Shown: piece by piece, positions 12,106 through 23,502 of the stretch
Layout of the letters: the number at the start of each line of letters is the position of its first letter
Numbering within the stretch: the first letter of the stretch is position 1
NCBI GenBank assembly: GCA_009823395.1
Contig: CM020506.1
Span: 23,386,001 to 23,450,000 of the forward strand
DNA: 64,000 bases
Origin: Thamnaconus septentrionalis
Lineage: Eukaryota; Chordata; Actinopteri; Tetraodontiformes; Monacanthidae
Direction: 5' to 3'
Made by a program: the position numbers and the translations under genes
Notes under the pieces: model-generated
The model's database searches: none
What the model was told of the DNA's origin: nothing
The model's input: only the letters and a program-made list of their open reading frames with translations

Positions 12106-12217
12106 CCCTGAAGAATCCAACCTGAAGAACCCAACCTGAAGAACCCAACCTTGAAAATTCAACCTAAAGAAACCAACCTGGAGAATCCAACCTGAAAAAC
12201 CCAACCTGACGGACCCA
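12106..12217. repeat. 15-bp minisatellite
   Basis: About seven tandem units related to 'aacctgaagaacccaacctg', with period 15 (AACCTGAAGAAYCCA). Because the period is a multiple of three it yields repeating peptides on the minus strand ('VGFFRL...'), which are not evidence of a gene. Confidence 0.9.
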
Positions 12218-12279
12218 CAAGTTCTGCACCTCACAGAACCCAGAGAACCCCAACTTCAGAAGGGAGAAGAATGATGTCG

Positions 12280-12345
12280 ACAGATAGATAGATAGATAGA
12301 TAATTTATTGATCTCCAGGAGAATTTCAAGTTACAGCATCTTGAA
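12280..12345 (-). repeat. (GATA)n plus LINE-type 3' tail
   Basis: Five GATA units followed by 'atttattgatctccaggaga', the complement of a common fish LINE/SINE 3' end. Confidence 0.6.
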
Positions 12346-12589
12346 GGGAAGAAGTGGCATAAAAGGCAATGTTCGAAACTATGGTATGAAGAGAGATAAA
12401 AGTGGGCGGAGCCAAAGATCAATACAAAGTGTCTGCTGTGTGCTGGTTGATCACATGATCTTTCCCCCTGCTTTTCAAGCTGTGTTTCTATTGGTTTTCT
12501 GGCTCATGGGAGGCCGCTCGTGGGACAATTTACCTCAAATTTCTGACGGTAGCAAAATAAATTTCAAAGATTATTTAAAATTTTCGAAT

Positions 12590-13535
12590 TCCTCCTAATC
12601 CACCCCCCAGTCCCCCCCACCGACTCCCCTCCTTCAACCCCCCGACTCCCTACCCCTACTCCTACCAAGACCGAAAGGACTTATTCGGCAGGAGACTATG
12701 CAGGCCAGCATCATCTTGATCATCACCACCATCATAGGGGTGCTCGGCAGCAAGGACGCGACACAACTACACAACAACACGAAACAACAAAACGACTCGA
12801 CATCGACACAATGCAACGACACAATGATACAACAACACATCGACGTGACGACACAACAACACGTGCCTGCAAGTTCGCACAAGGCAGCAACAAACATCCT
12901 GGGAGACAAAAAAAACAGCTTGGCACCCATCCCTCAACGCAGCACTGCGGTGGTGGAATTCTGTAGACGCCCCTTGGAAAGCGACACACCGCGGTGCCAA
13001 GCTTCCGGGTTGAAACAATAACAAAAAAAACGTGCTGATGGTGACAGTGTAATCACACACAAACAGAGCAGGAGGAGGCAACTCTTCTTCTTCGTCATCA
13101 TCATCATCATCATAACACTCACACCGTGTGAGCGTTTTATGATGATGTGAATCACACTGCACTTAAAAGAAACGACATTCCTGAACAGGAAGTCCCGCCT
13201 CCAACCGTTTGCACTTCCTCAACACACAGCCGGTGGAAACCGGGAGCCGGGAGGTAGTCTCACCGCCTTCCCGCCCGCCTACTGGCGGATCTGCCCAAAC
13301 AAGCCGCTGCAGGAGGAAAATAAGAAAGAAAAAAAGAAAAGAAGAAGAAAACGACAGACGCAGAACAACTGCTTTCCACTGTGTTTGACAGTCACCTATT
13401 ATAATTACACAGCCAGTGCCTAAACACACTTCACAGGTGTGTGAGGGTGTGTGTGCGCGCATGCGCGCGCATATGTCGCAGCTGTCAGTGTGGCTGTTGC
13501 ACAACTAGCGATGGGTGTGTTGGACAACAGTCATC

Positions 13536-13538
<3 letters not shown>
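12590..13538. other. No gene seen; C-rich and CAA/CGACA-rich low-complexity DNA
   Basis: 12600-12665 is C-rich, 12755-12860 is rich in CAACA/CGACA units and 13091-13112 is (CAT)n. Long ORFs on both strands here come from the low-complexity composition. Confidence 0.5.

Positions 13539-13612
<74 letters not shown>
13539..13612. repeat. (TG)n microsatellite
   Basis: About 36 TG units, uninterrupted. It sits just before the CpG-rich block. Confidence 0.98.
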
Positions 13613-13613
<1 letters not shown>

Positions 13614-13758
13614 GGGGATGGGAATGGGGTCCAATCCCATGGTGCACCGCTGCGGGTGAAGAGCACCGTGACCGGCCGCGGCTGAAGCTCTGCGGGTCCG
13701 TGACGTCGCTGCGAACCGTCCATCGCCATGCACCGCACCGCATCGCGCCGCACCGCAC

Positions 13759-13797
<39 letters not shown>

Positions 13798-14660
13798 ATA
13801 TTCAACCCCCGCACGTTGAGGAGTGCACCGCAGCGGCGCAACGAAAAAAAAAGAAAGAAAGAAAAAATTGAAAAGGTTGAAACTGCCGCAAGGTCGACTT
13901 CAGGCGTGAGACCGACCGGAAGGAGCGCGGACAGAGAAAAAAACGCCGAATAAATAAATAAATAATGATGAATAATGATAATTATGATCATGACGCCGCG
14001 CGCCGAACAGCAACACCTTGTTCAGTGCGCAAGGCAGGAGAACCTCCGGCCGCGAGAGGAGAGAGACGAGTAAATCAAACATACCGTCCAGTCAGACGGA
14101 CGTCTGGAGGAGAAGCATGGACGGAGCTGCGGAGAGGAGGAGGAGCAGGAGGAGCAGGAGGAGCAGGAGGAGGTCGCTGCTGCTGCCGCTCCGCGTCTAT
14201 GCCTATGTCCGGATCCAGGCAGCGACTGTGTGTGTGTGACTGGGGGGGAATAGAGAGGGGGGGAGGGGTTCGCACAAGAGCGCGCGCTTAATGTGGCGAG
14301 CAGAACGGCGCGTGCGTGTTTGCGCGTGTCCCGCAAATAACTAACAAAACGAGCTCCTCCCTCCCTTCTCTCTCCTCCGACTCGTCAACAAGTCGTCAGG
14401 TGAACGAACAGGCGGAAACTCGTCTGCAAGATGACAGCCTGACTGACTGATTCACTGATTGACTGGTTGACTAACTGGTTATCTGATTCACTGACTGACT
14501 GACTGATTGACAGACTGACTGGTTGACTGACTGGCTGGCTGGCTGGTTGACTGATTCACTGACTGACTGATTCGCTCGTTTGCTCGCCCTCCACCCGAGG
14601 TGCCGCACATATTCCCGCGTGCCCAAGAAGGTGCTGCTGCAGTTTCCGGCCGTTTCGTCA
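13614..14660. promoter_or_regulatory. CpG-rich block (candidate CpG island), gene unknown
   Basis: The density of CG dinucleotides is clearly higher than in the surrounding AT-rich DNA, for example 13660-13765 and 14270-14330 ('gcgcgcttaatgtggcgagc', 'gcgtgtttgcgcgtgtcccg'). A 13762-13797 (CA)n tract, a GGAGCA-type tract (14136-14175) and a CTGA-rich tract interrupt it. An ATG at 14116 opens an Arg/Ser-rich frame that looks like translated GGAGCA repeat. It could be the promoter or first exon of an unrecognised gene. No TATA box or confident splice-linked exon was found. Confidence 0.4.
14420..14575. repeat. Degenerate CTGA/CTGGTTGA tandem repeat
   Basis: Tetra- and octanucleotide variants of 'ctgactgactgattcactga' run for about 150 bases. 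The minus-strand 'NQSVSQSVNQ' peptides arise from this. Confidence 0.9.
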
Positions 14661-14671
14661 TCCTCTCTGCG

Positions 14672-14673
14672 CG

Positions 14674-14706
<33 letters not shown>

Positions 14707-14722
14707 GCACGCACACACACAC
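14672..14722. repeat. (CG)n(CA)n microsatellite
   Basis: A short alternating GC run followed by CA units, with a few CG interruptions. A related purine/pyrimidine-alternating stretch lies at 14868-14896. Confidence 0.95.
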
Positions 14723-15499
14723 AGAGACAGGGCCTGTGTGTGTGTTTTTATTTTGAAAAGGCAAGCCTGGTGAGATGAATCAGTAATTATTCTGGTTGAC
14801 CTACTGGTTGATTGATTCAAAATAAAAGGCCGGGTGGTTTTCAAATAAAAGATAGGAAAAGAGAGAGAGAGCGTGCGTGCGCGTGCACGCGCTCGTGCTT
14901 TCATTTTGAAAAGGCAGGCCGGTGATTAATCAGTGATTAATCTCTCTTCTCTCCGCACCACCTGACCTCCTCCAGGTTTCCCAGTAGCTGTTTGGCTCAC
15001 ATTTAATTTTGCAGGCAGCCAAAGCTGGATCAGCTGCGAGGGGTCAAAGTGTAGCAGCTTTAGCAGCGTGAGCCAGCTTTTTATTTACCGTTGCTTCGGT
15101 GTGCAGCATTCAACATCTTATTTTTGGACTTTCATACATTTGAAAAACAAATATACTTTGTTTCGAAAAGGGAGGCATTTCTGGCTTTAAAGCCACACAG
15201 TGTGTAATGGAGCTTTTTAGAAAAAACAGCGACATCAAGAGGTCTCATTTCAGATCACAAATGTGACCACTTGATGTCGCTGTTTCTTCTTAGAATCTTA
15301 CATTTGAGTGCACATGAGATCCCCCTCCCTCTCTACGATATTGTCATTGAACTACGGTGGCCTGCGCACCCAAACCTGGACACCTCGTCCACCTTCTTCT
15401 TCTGCATTGTTTTTTTTGAGGAGTTTCCTTCGAAATATGGCAAGATGGCAGCTAAGTGGGAGCAAGACCCTTATTGATCAATGGATATTCTTATGTATA
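14723..15499. other. No gene seen; probable small inverted repeat
   Basis: 14925-15200 holds anonymous DNA. 15209-15300 has a fold-back: 'agcgacatcaagaggtct' (about 15227) is complementary to 'cacttgatgtcgct' (about 15268), with adjoining bases also paired, suggesting a small foldback element. Confidence 0.5.
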
Positions 15500-15969
15500 A
15501 ATAATAGGGATGTAACAATACTCTTTACTGAACCGTTCAGTACAACTAGTTCAGAAAGAGCCAAGACTAGTGGTAAGCAGCTTTTTAACAACCCGCGGGT
15601 TCTGCAATTATCAATAATTTGACTAATTCCGGCACAACCACGTAAATTATCACAACCTGCCTCAACCCCCAACCCGCTGTCATCAAATAGACCAGGGGTG
15701 CCCAATACGTCAATTGCGAGCTACCGGTCGATCGCAAATGGGTAGTGTGGGTAGATCGCATGGCATTATAAAAAAAATAATAATAAAAAAAATAGACACC
15801 AGCTAATCATTCATCCTTACCATGAAATGTGTCACTTGATTGGCATACAGGGCAGCCAGTTTGACCAATCTCACCTTTTGACACGTGGGTCACTGCTCAT
15901 GTGCATACAACAGCGTTAAGTGCTGCAAAACTCTAGCAAGCTAGTGGGTTAGCCTCCAATTTATTTCAC

Positions 15970-17107
15970 TTAAAGGGCACCTATGATGCTTTTCCACTTT
16001 TCTGAGCTCTAAATACTGCTACAATGTTGAATACTAGTGTGAAACGATGCAAAATTGTCAAATGATGAGGTTTGTGCGTTTGGATGTGAGCCCTGCAAGT
16101 TGTTGGGCATGGTTCTGAACGCACTGTTTCAGAGGTTTTTTTTAACATTGTTTATTATTAGACAAGAATATCCGCACAACTTAAGTCCACACAAAGCATA
16201 AAACAGCAACAGCTCTATTCGACCAGTGTTAACAAGCTAGCAGCGTTAAAATCGCTATAAGGAGTGAAACTTACGAAACTTGCGAGTCAGAATCGCCGCC
16301 TCTTAAGTTTCGCTGCCAGTGAACACAACACACAAGCAGAGCACGGAGTTCGCGGTGGTGGCTAGTGGTTTATCGACACGATTCAGTGGCCGCACCTAGT
16401 AAATAGCCTTCAAACTAAAGTTGCTTGAGGTTACGAAACACATTTACAGTCCTCATGCATGTTTTCAAATAGTGTCGTGGCCGACTATTCTCTCGTCGTC
16501 CACCGGCCGAGTCGAGCCCGTCTCACTCCCGTTGCCGACCGCACCGGTGTTCCATCGCATCTGCATTAGGCTGAACAAACCTCCAACATTTTCTCTATTC
16601 GTTCCACTCGACCGTTGTAGTCCTTGGTGCTTCGGTAGTTGCTCGGCATTGTTTTTATTTCTCCGGACACTGTTTCGCTGTACAGCGACGGCCACCGGCT
16701 GCGAAACCATGAAGGCTTTTCATTGCGTGTCGCTCTTTCCGTCCAGCTCTCTCTTTGAGCCTTTTCTTCAGCCACAGAGAACAGAAACGTCTGTAGTTGT
16801 ACGTTCGCCCATGGTACAGTTTCATAAGCTTTTCAGTTTTTAATACGTGAAAATGTAAAAATCCACACGTGGGGCATTTAAAAATGGCGGTTTTGGTCTT
16901 TCGTGAAAGACCGCCTTTGGCTTTCGTCAAAACTCTTACCCAATCAGTGCCCTGCACGTTGCTACGTCACCCTTATGATCTCAGCTCTGCTCGCTTCGAC
17001 CCCAACGAGGCAGGTACCAAAATCGTAACCCCCGGGGAACTTGCTGGGGCTCGTGGAAATGCCTGATTACCGACCCGTACCGTACCAAGATGTTACCTAG
17101 GGCGCCT
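15970..17107. mobile_element. TTAA-flanked element, family 3 copy a (inside the hAT)
   Basis: Left end TTAA (15970-15973) then 'agggcacctatgatgctttt'. The right end is approximate, near 'acctagggcgcctaag' at about 17092-17107. It shares long stretches with copies b (34560-35583, inverted) and c (50399-51462). Compared with them, the block from about 16145 to 16710 is inverted relative to the 15974-16135 arm. The minus-strand frame 16710-16465 matches copy b ('GTNRENVG.LF.LM.MRWNT'). Confidence 0.65.
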
Positions 17108-17109
17108 AA

Positions 17110-17783
17110 GGAAAAACGCCTCAAGATAAGCTCAGTTGCTTTCAAACAAAACATGCAACATCCAGTGCCATGATTTGGCAAACTTTCAGAACCTTGCGTC
17201 AGAGCTGAAGACGCAAGGTTAGTCATGTGGACAGTGTGACAGTGCACATTACACAAAGCAGATTGACAATTGTCTGACAGAGTTTGACAAACGCTTTCAA
17301 GACTTTGCTTTACTCGAGATAACCGCTGCATTCATGTGCTACCCTTTTAGGGAAGACACTGAGGTTTTTTCACTTTCATCAAAATTGGCAACACTCTTTC
17401 ACCTGAACTCTTCTTTTGGGTAGGATGAGATTTTGAATGTTCAAACCGATATTGAACTGAAGTCCAGAGCTCTTTTGAGTGTTCTGGAACTTACTCATAG
17501 AGGAATGGTACCCCAACATGGGGAAATGTGCTACCTCCTTGAATGCATTACTCAGCTCCACTTATTTACTGTATGTGAGTCAGCCTTTTCCCGCATAAAG
17601 ACCATGAAGTCCAAGTACCGTTCCACTATGACTGATGATCATTTGGAAGTGTGCTTGAGGCTGGCTATTAGCAAATATTGTCCGGACAATGCATCCCTGG
17701 CTGCTTATACAATTTACAGTTGTATTGTGCAATATGGGTTCATAAATTTGTGCAAGGTACACCAACATAGATTGTATATATAA
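17110..17783 (+). pseudogene. hAT transposase, C-terminal part
   Basis: Starts in frame fragments after the TTAA insert ('KRLKISSVAFKQNMQHPVP'-like) and ends in an ORF of 116 residues whose last 70 match the hAT C-terminal dimerisation domain (motif 'CESAFS..K..KSKYRS..TDDHLE.CLRLA'). Frameshifts occur near 17190 and 17345. The catalytic DDE core is mostly missing. The related host genes are domesticated ZBED/FAM200 proteins, but this copy sits within intact element ends and is a transposon relic. Confidence 0.8.
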
Positions 17784-18110
17784 AAAAAAAAAAATTGTCA
17801 ATATGTTTATTAATAAATATATGTTTTGCAATTTTATAGTAGGTGGATCATTTTTGATTTGGTCATTTTATAAGTAGCTCGTATGCTGAAAATGTGTGTG
17901 CACCCCTGAAATAGACCAATAAGTTTTTGAACACAGCTTTCTTATTCCGTCAAAAGGTGGTTGTAAACAGCCTCAATGGGCTAACGTCACTTCCAAGTGT
18001 CAAGTGCATGAAAAAACAACAAACAGAATATAATAACATAACCCATTTAGCACATTAACCTGAGTGTCTGTCTTTGGGAATACTAAGTAGAACATAGCCT
18101 AAGATAATAA

Positions 18111-18530
18111 CTATCTGTCCAAACATCCTCCTAAAACTCGCTAATCTTTCTCCTCCCTGTTTGTTGTTGTTGTGGCCCCGATCGACGCTTTCGTGATGTC
18201 TGTGTCAGGGTTGAGGGTATTATTATTTGTAGTTTAGATGTTTTTTTTATAATAATATGATTGCTAATATAGAACTGTTTAAATCATTTGGCTGTCCTAC
18301 TCATAGAGAAAAGGCATTGTGGCAGGAGTCATACAAAGAGCTCAAGGAAGAACAAAAGGAAGCACATCCCTCACAGACTGGTGACCCTGGGTGACCAGAG
18401 GGTGACCCTGGGGAACCAGAGGATGGACATCAGCGCTAACTGACTCTGCGACCACCAAAAACCTTTACAACCCGTTCATTTACAGGGTGGGGAACTTATG
18501 ATCCATCGGAGGCACGGGGGAGAGGAACCT
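18111..18530. other. No gene seen
   Basis: Anonymous DNA. 18255-18345 reads weakly as an ORF start ('...NIELFKSFGCPTHREKALWQ') without a recognised family. Confidence 0.35.
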
Positions 18531-18985
18531 GTGACCTCAGGCATGTCTGGCACCATATTGTTTCAACAGGTCACACTGGAACAAAGGATGGATCGTTTGG
18601 CTCCCTGCCAAACAAGGACTTGTTTCGTTTCACAAATAGTAATCAGAGACTTGGAACAAAGGCTGCCTCAATATCCAATGAGGCTGGGGTCCGGAGACCA
18701 GGCAGCCAGTCAGAGGAGGACAACACCGGAGAGCATTTGCATGTTTTCTTTTGGATAAAAGGACTGGGTCAAGGGACAGATAGCAGTCAGACTTCATGCC
18801 CTGACAATACTTTGTTGTTGCTAGGGTTTTGAACTTGGCCAAGAGCTCTGTATGTTTGTATCCTGAATTGATTTATTACTAAAGACTTATTTAAATTGGC
18901 ATTCTTCTCCTGAGACTCTTCATTCAACGAACACGTGGATCAGCAGCACGACACAAGAAAATTCTCTGATCCAACAAGGTGCAGG
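18531..18985 (+). mobile_element. LTR (probably solo), family X copy 1
   Basis: Begins near 'tgtgacctcaggcatgtctg' and ends near 'attctctgatccaaca' (TG...CA boundaries). It contains a TATA-like 'ggataaaagg' at about 18753 and an AT-rich polyadenylation region at about 18875-18895. A second copy in reverse orientation spans 38528-42880 (split by insertions) and a third partial one lies at 56262-56560. No clear target duplication was found, so the 5' boundary is provisional. Confidence 0.65.
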
Positions 18986-18989
18986 CAGG

Positions 18990-20520
18990 TTATGCAACAT
19001 ATGCCTCTACCTAACAAATAAGGATTAGATTGCTGAGACCATTTTCTAAAATTAACAAGTATATCCATATAAACAGATTTGTTTTTCAGCCTGCTAAAAA
19101 TAAATATTCAAATAATATGATTTAAAAAAATCCATTATACATTACTAGACCTGCCCAGTCCAATAAAGTGAAAATGTCTTGACTGAGCTGTGAGTGGGAT
19201 AAAATTGTGTTCATTTTTATTCAATAGTCAAAAACTTTATCTAATGTGAGTGGTTTTATGTTTGTTTAATTTGATCTGATAGTCTAACATTTATTTTAAA
19301 TAAAGTTTGTGATTTGATTATGTCTGTGCTTTTAATTATTTTTACAGTACAATATTGTCTTTGCTAGTCAGAGTAGTTTTATATAGATGTATAGGATAGA
19401 TAAGATAGATAAGATATCAAAACTGTACCTTGACCTTGGCCCAAAAACTGTGATGCATACTGAACCGCGGGAAAACTGTACCATTGCATCCCTAATAAAT
19501 AAGAAGAATTCTAAGTGTTGGAAAACCAAATTTGTTTTATTGTATTGCAGGCAAACATGTTATTATTAATGTATTTATGGGCAATACAATAAGCTTTTCC
19601 GAATCACATCTTTTATTGTTTGACTCCAGACGTCCCATCACACGAAGGTCCATCTAATCTCTCTCTCCAAAACCAAAATTCCCTGGTCCAGATTGGCCGC
19701 TGCGGCTGAGTCACCCACGCACATCGGAGAGACGCACAAAAAATAAAAAACCCACGCACAAAATGTGGCCTGACTCGAATTTCTCAAGACTCGATGACAC
19801 ACAGCAGGGTCCGCTATTCACATCCATGAGATTACTGAACAACAAGTTAACCTGAGATATTTCAGGGATGTTGTTTAAAAGATTCGCCGTCCGCAATAAT
19901 GTGACCGTCGAGTTCAGTTGCTGTTTGCTCGCGTAACAAGTACAAACACAAATGGAAAAAAAAAAATTTGGTAATTGACTTTATTCATCTCATTACCTCT
20001 GAGGCTGACGCATTGACTGTATAAATTCAAATTTATTTTCAAGAGGGAGGCCAATGCACAAGTACTGAAAACCTGCATTTTATCATTTGGCCAGTAGGGG
20101 CCGCCAAAGTTGCTTACAAAAAGAATAAAGATGGCTAGCTGTTTGCTATACAAAGGGGCCCTAAATTCACACCATTACAAACTGATTCAAACTGGTTCCA
20201 CTTATTTTATTGGTCAGAAGTTGCCAGAAAAAAAAAATCATCTGTCATGTGACTTTTGTCCAATTTGGTCTAATTATGTCTAAAAGAGGCCCTAACATTG
20301 TGGTCGGGACTACAGTTTAGTAGCTAACTGCAGTCAGCTTACTGGTGGGTTGACGTGGTTGGTGGGGTCGGGGTCACGCTCCAATGGCTGCTCACCTCCA
20401 GTTCCACCTACAAGTGGAGCCCAACAGTCACACGCTCCAGGCTTCCTATTGGTGCATTTGTGGCGGAGTCTAACCACACCCGTCCAGCCAGTCGGCAGCA
20501 GAGAAGAACCTCCAGTGACC
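18990..20520. other. No gene seen; AT-rich anonymous DNA
   Basis: Only short repeats: a (GATA) trace at 19393-19420, and 20090-20300, which partly resembles 25430-25480 ('taaaagaggccc'). No conserved ORF. Confidence 0.4.
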
Positions 20521-21370
20521 TTCAGGGGCCTCATGGACAAAAGATTCTCACGCACGAAAATCCGAAGTACGCACGTTTCCACGTTCACGTTCAGATGTAC
20601 AAAACATTTTTTGACCGTGGAAATGTGCGGTGCTTCACGTCAAGTCTTTACCTTGCACACGTATATTTCTAACCTCGGCCCATCGGCGATACTTACTGGT
20701 TATGTTGTGAAAGGATTTCTGAAGCGGTTTCCAATAGGCTTTGATGAACAACACATTTATATCGATCGGTACCAAAGCATGCATGCACAGAGGTGTAGAA
20801 AATAAAGCTATGAACAGCAGCATGGGCACTATGGAGGACGAGGTGAATAGAGCAGTTTGCTGCCAAAGAATTTTAGGAGACCATCCGGGCTTCATGAGCC
20901 GTGTCAAGTTCTGAAGGGCGGTTCTTTTGAACTCTGCTCTGAGCCGCAGCCCTGTGTGTCACGGAATCATCCTTGTGTCAACCAGGTAGATCAAATTCCT
21001 GGCAGTTAATATGGCCGACATTAAAGCACAATTTGCAGGGAGAGGCTGATTTCCAAACGTAATCGGAGCTATCGACTGCACAGACGTTGCCATTAAAGGT
21101 CCCATATTATGCCACTTTTCCACTTGTTAAAATAGTTCTCAAATGTGTAAAAGACCTGTCTGTGACCTGCATTAGTCAAAATTGACTTTGGATCTAATAT
21201 TTGCTGTCCCTAAATCAGCAAAAAACCGCTCTGTTCAGAACAGCCCGTTTTAGGGCCTGTCACCTTTATGTTAATGAGCTGCACCTGGCCACGCCCTTCT
21301 CTCTCGAACGGGCTGTGGCTTCGGCTCCGGTAGCCATGCGCTAATGTTGTGAATGCGAAGCGACTCGGTC

Positions 21371-22371
21371 ATGGCTAGCAGAAGCAGTGTGGTGCAACCG
21401 TACCAGTTTGAGCCAGAGTCTGACCCAGAGGGAGAGGCTTCGGCAGAAATACGGACTCAACGACTGCAGCAGGACATTTCAGAGTGGTAAGATACAAATA
21501 CTGTGCGTCTTTCTATTTTAAAGTTTTTACTTTGTGCGTTGTTACACTGTTACTTACACGTTAGCTCATGCTAACGGCTTCGTCGCCCGGTTCTCGTCAT
21601 TACTTCGAGCTCTTCTGGTGAAAGAGTATTTTTCTAAACAGTGCAGTGACGTTATACTCATCTCTCCTCCGTATATTCTTCAAGTCTACCTATAAAAAAA
21701 AAGAAAGTTGTCGTCACGGAGCTGTTAGTAACCCCAGCAAATACTCAGACTGCTACCAGCATAATGCTAAAACTAAAAGGGTACTTAACTATCAAACTAT
21801 GTAACTAGGCAAAAACTATATATATAAAGTCTTGCAACGTTTTCAGCAGAGCTGTCTTAACATAGAAACGAACAGCCTTTTTTTTCCCCTAGGTATTTTT
21901 AATGTACCTTTTTTTTTTGTTTAACTTAAGCTTAAATATGTCTTTATCCACAATATGTCATAGTCAAAATTAGAGGCAGTGCCATGTTGCTTAAATGCCA
22001 CTGTTCTCCATCTCAACGTAAGACAAATGTCACAAGTCTTATCCAACTCTGCTTGTGTTGGCAACTTTCATTCAGGTGAAATTATAACTTTTTTCTTTTG
22101 ACAGGTGCTCCTGTGGAAACTGTAACACCATGCCCACGGAAAAGGAAAATGTATGCTGCTTGGAGATACCACAGGTAAGAGTCAAGATATCAAAAATGAA
22201 ATCTAATTTGTCTTGATTATGGTTTATTGCATACATCTTTGAGACACAATGGCATTTATACTTTGTACTATCTTGTAGGTTAGCAGATGCCTGCAGGAGG
22301 TTGAAGGGGACCTCAAATGCATGGTGGACCATCCAGGATTGGAGCCAGTATGCCTGAATAGGTTCATTTAA
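21371..22371 (+). CDS. P2X7 cytoplasmic 'ballast' domain-like protein, 92 aa, three exons
   Basis: Exons 21371-21486, 22105-22174 and 22279-22371 join in frame using consensus sites (g|gtaaga, ttttgacag|g, cag|gtaaga, tcttgtag|g), with intron phases 2 and 0. The product starts 'MASRSSVVQPYQFEPESDPE' and then carries a Cys pattern: W39-C40-x-C42-x2-C45, C56-C57, C66, C76, 'DHPG' at 79-82 and C87. The core 'WCSCGNC...MPTE...VCC' and 'HPG..PVCLN' matches the zinc-binding C-terminal ballast domain of P2X7 receptors and the many teleost 'P2X7-like' proteins. No transmembrane segment, so it is not a channel. It stops after 'CLNRFI', earlier than longer relatives I recall, with AATAAA at 22434-22439. 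Either a short form or a truncated copy; expression unknown. Confidence 0.7.
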
Positions 22372-22433
22372 AATTAAAATCAAAGATTTTATGGATTACT
22401 TCTTTGCTTCAGTAGGTATAAAAATGTAACTGT

Positions 22434-22439
22434 AATAAA
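22434..22439 (+). terminator. AATAAA polyadenylation signal
   Basis: Lies 62 bases after the stop of the ballast-like ORF. A complementary TTTATT at 22540-22545 could serve the opposing minus-strand gene. Confidence 0.5.
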
Positions 22440-23502
22440 GTGTGACAAACAGGATATCTGTGTGTTTTTTTCATAAGCAAGCAATGTGTATGTAACCTAA
22501 TAATTGACAGGAGTCATTTCAGTATACACACTCAAACATTTATTGCCATTGAATTATTTACAGATAAGTTATAAATGTGATATTTGCAACACAGTATCCT
22601 TAGACCATCACATCAACTGAGGAAACAACATACAAGAAAACTATTTACAACTACACATAAAAAAGTGAACTTGGAGCCAACGATGACAGCTTCTGGTGGG
22701 AGTAGAGCCAGGGGGAACATGTCTGAAACAGATATTATTGGCAATGTTAATTATACTTTAGTATTAGAATTGCAAGAGAGTAGAGGGGAGCAAAGAAAGG
22801 GGAGTATTAGCCATATGTTATAGCAGGCAAAACAACAAAAATAAATTGTTATATAAATAAAAGTTATGTAACCACTGCACTAAGTATCTTGTCCAATGTC
22901 TTGTAGTCACATGGGGATTAGAACACATGTCATCACCCCCCACTATGTAGGTGAGCTGGTGTTTCGCTTGCAATTAACATTTGAATGAGGAAAAGCTGGA
23001 CGTAGGCTGAGTATCAACGATGAGTCAAAACAAGGCTGACGTTATAGGTATGTGAGAGGGGGAAGGGAGCTTTGAGACAAATCAAAGCCAATCTTTTAGA
23101 AGCCCAAAAACTACGCTAATTTATGAAAAGCCTTTTGGTGTCTAAAAGTAGGCTGTCACCCTGATTTTGCAGAGACACACACCTCTCAGGTTAGCTTCAA
23201 CTGCCTGCGGCTAACCTGCCATGAAGTTACTGAAATCGAATTGAGTTTGATAATCACCAGGCCGAAAACGAAGGTTATTTCTTAGAACACATTTTCACAC
23301 AGCTTTCTACTAACGTCCCCGTTTATTTTACATTACATTTGCGTTTAAACGTAACGTTAACGTTACTGCAGAGACTATGTTGTAGCGTTAGTTTACAACA
23401 GTAACGTTGACTTACGTTAGCTGCAATGCTAAAAACACATTGAAAGGATAGGAAGGGAACGAAGGCTTAACAGTACATCAAAATAAAATGTTAAAAACTT
23501 AC

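Larger units (their letters stand above)
15693..17908 (+). mobile_element. hAT transposon with perfect 8-bp target duplication
   Basis: Termini 'caggggtgcccaatacgtc' (15693) and '...gtgtgtgcacccctg' (17908) are inverted (CAGGGGTGC), flanked by identical 'aaatagac' at 15685-15692 and 17909-17916. The 3' half carries transposase remnants: 'DKRFQDFALLEITAAFMCY' (near 17290-17340), then 17433-17783 with 'VCESAFSRIKTMKSKYRS' and 'TDDHLEVCLRLAISKYCP', the C-terminal hAT dimerisation region of the ZBED/FAM200/GTF2IRD2-like group. The 5' half was destroyed by insertion of a TTAA-flanked element (about 15970-17107). Confidence 0.9.
15500..18110 (-). repeat. Interspersed repeat split by a hAT insertion
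   Basis: 15500-15684 and 17917-18110 together form the reverse complement of the repeat at 5005-5467. The 2.2 kb between them is the hAT element described next. No protein-coding content is recognised in the repeat itself. Confidence 0.7.

Noticed and set aside
12106..12217. Possible CRISPR-like array
   Set aside because: Units are head-to-tail without spacers; a minisatellite in a vertebrate genome.
14116..14239. ATG in the CpG-rich block opening an Arg/Ser-rich frame
   Set aside because: The frame follows a GGAGCA tandem tract and ends in a TG repeat; there is no conserved sequence.
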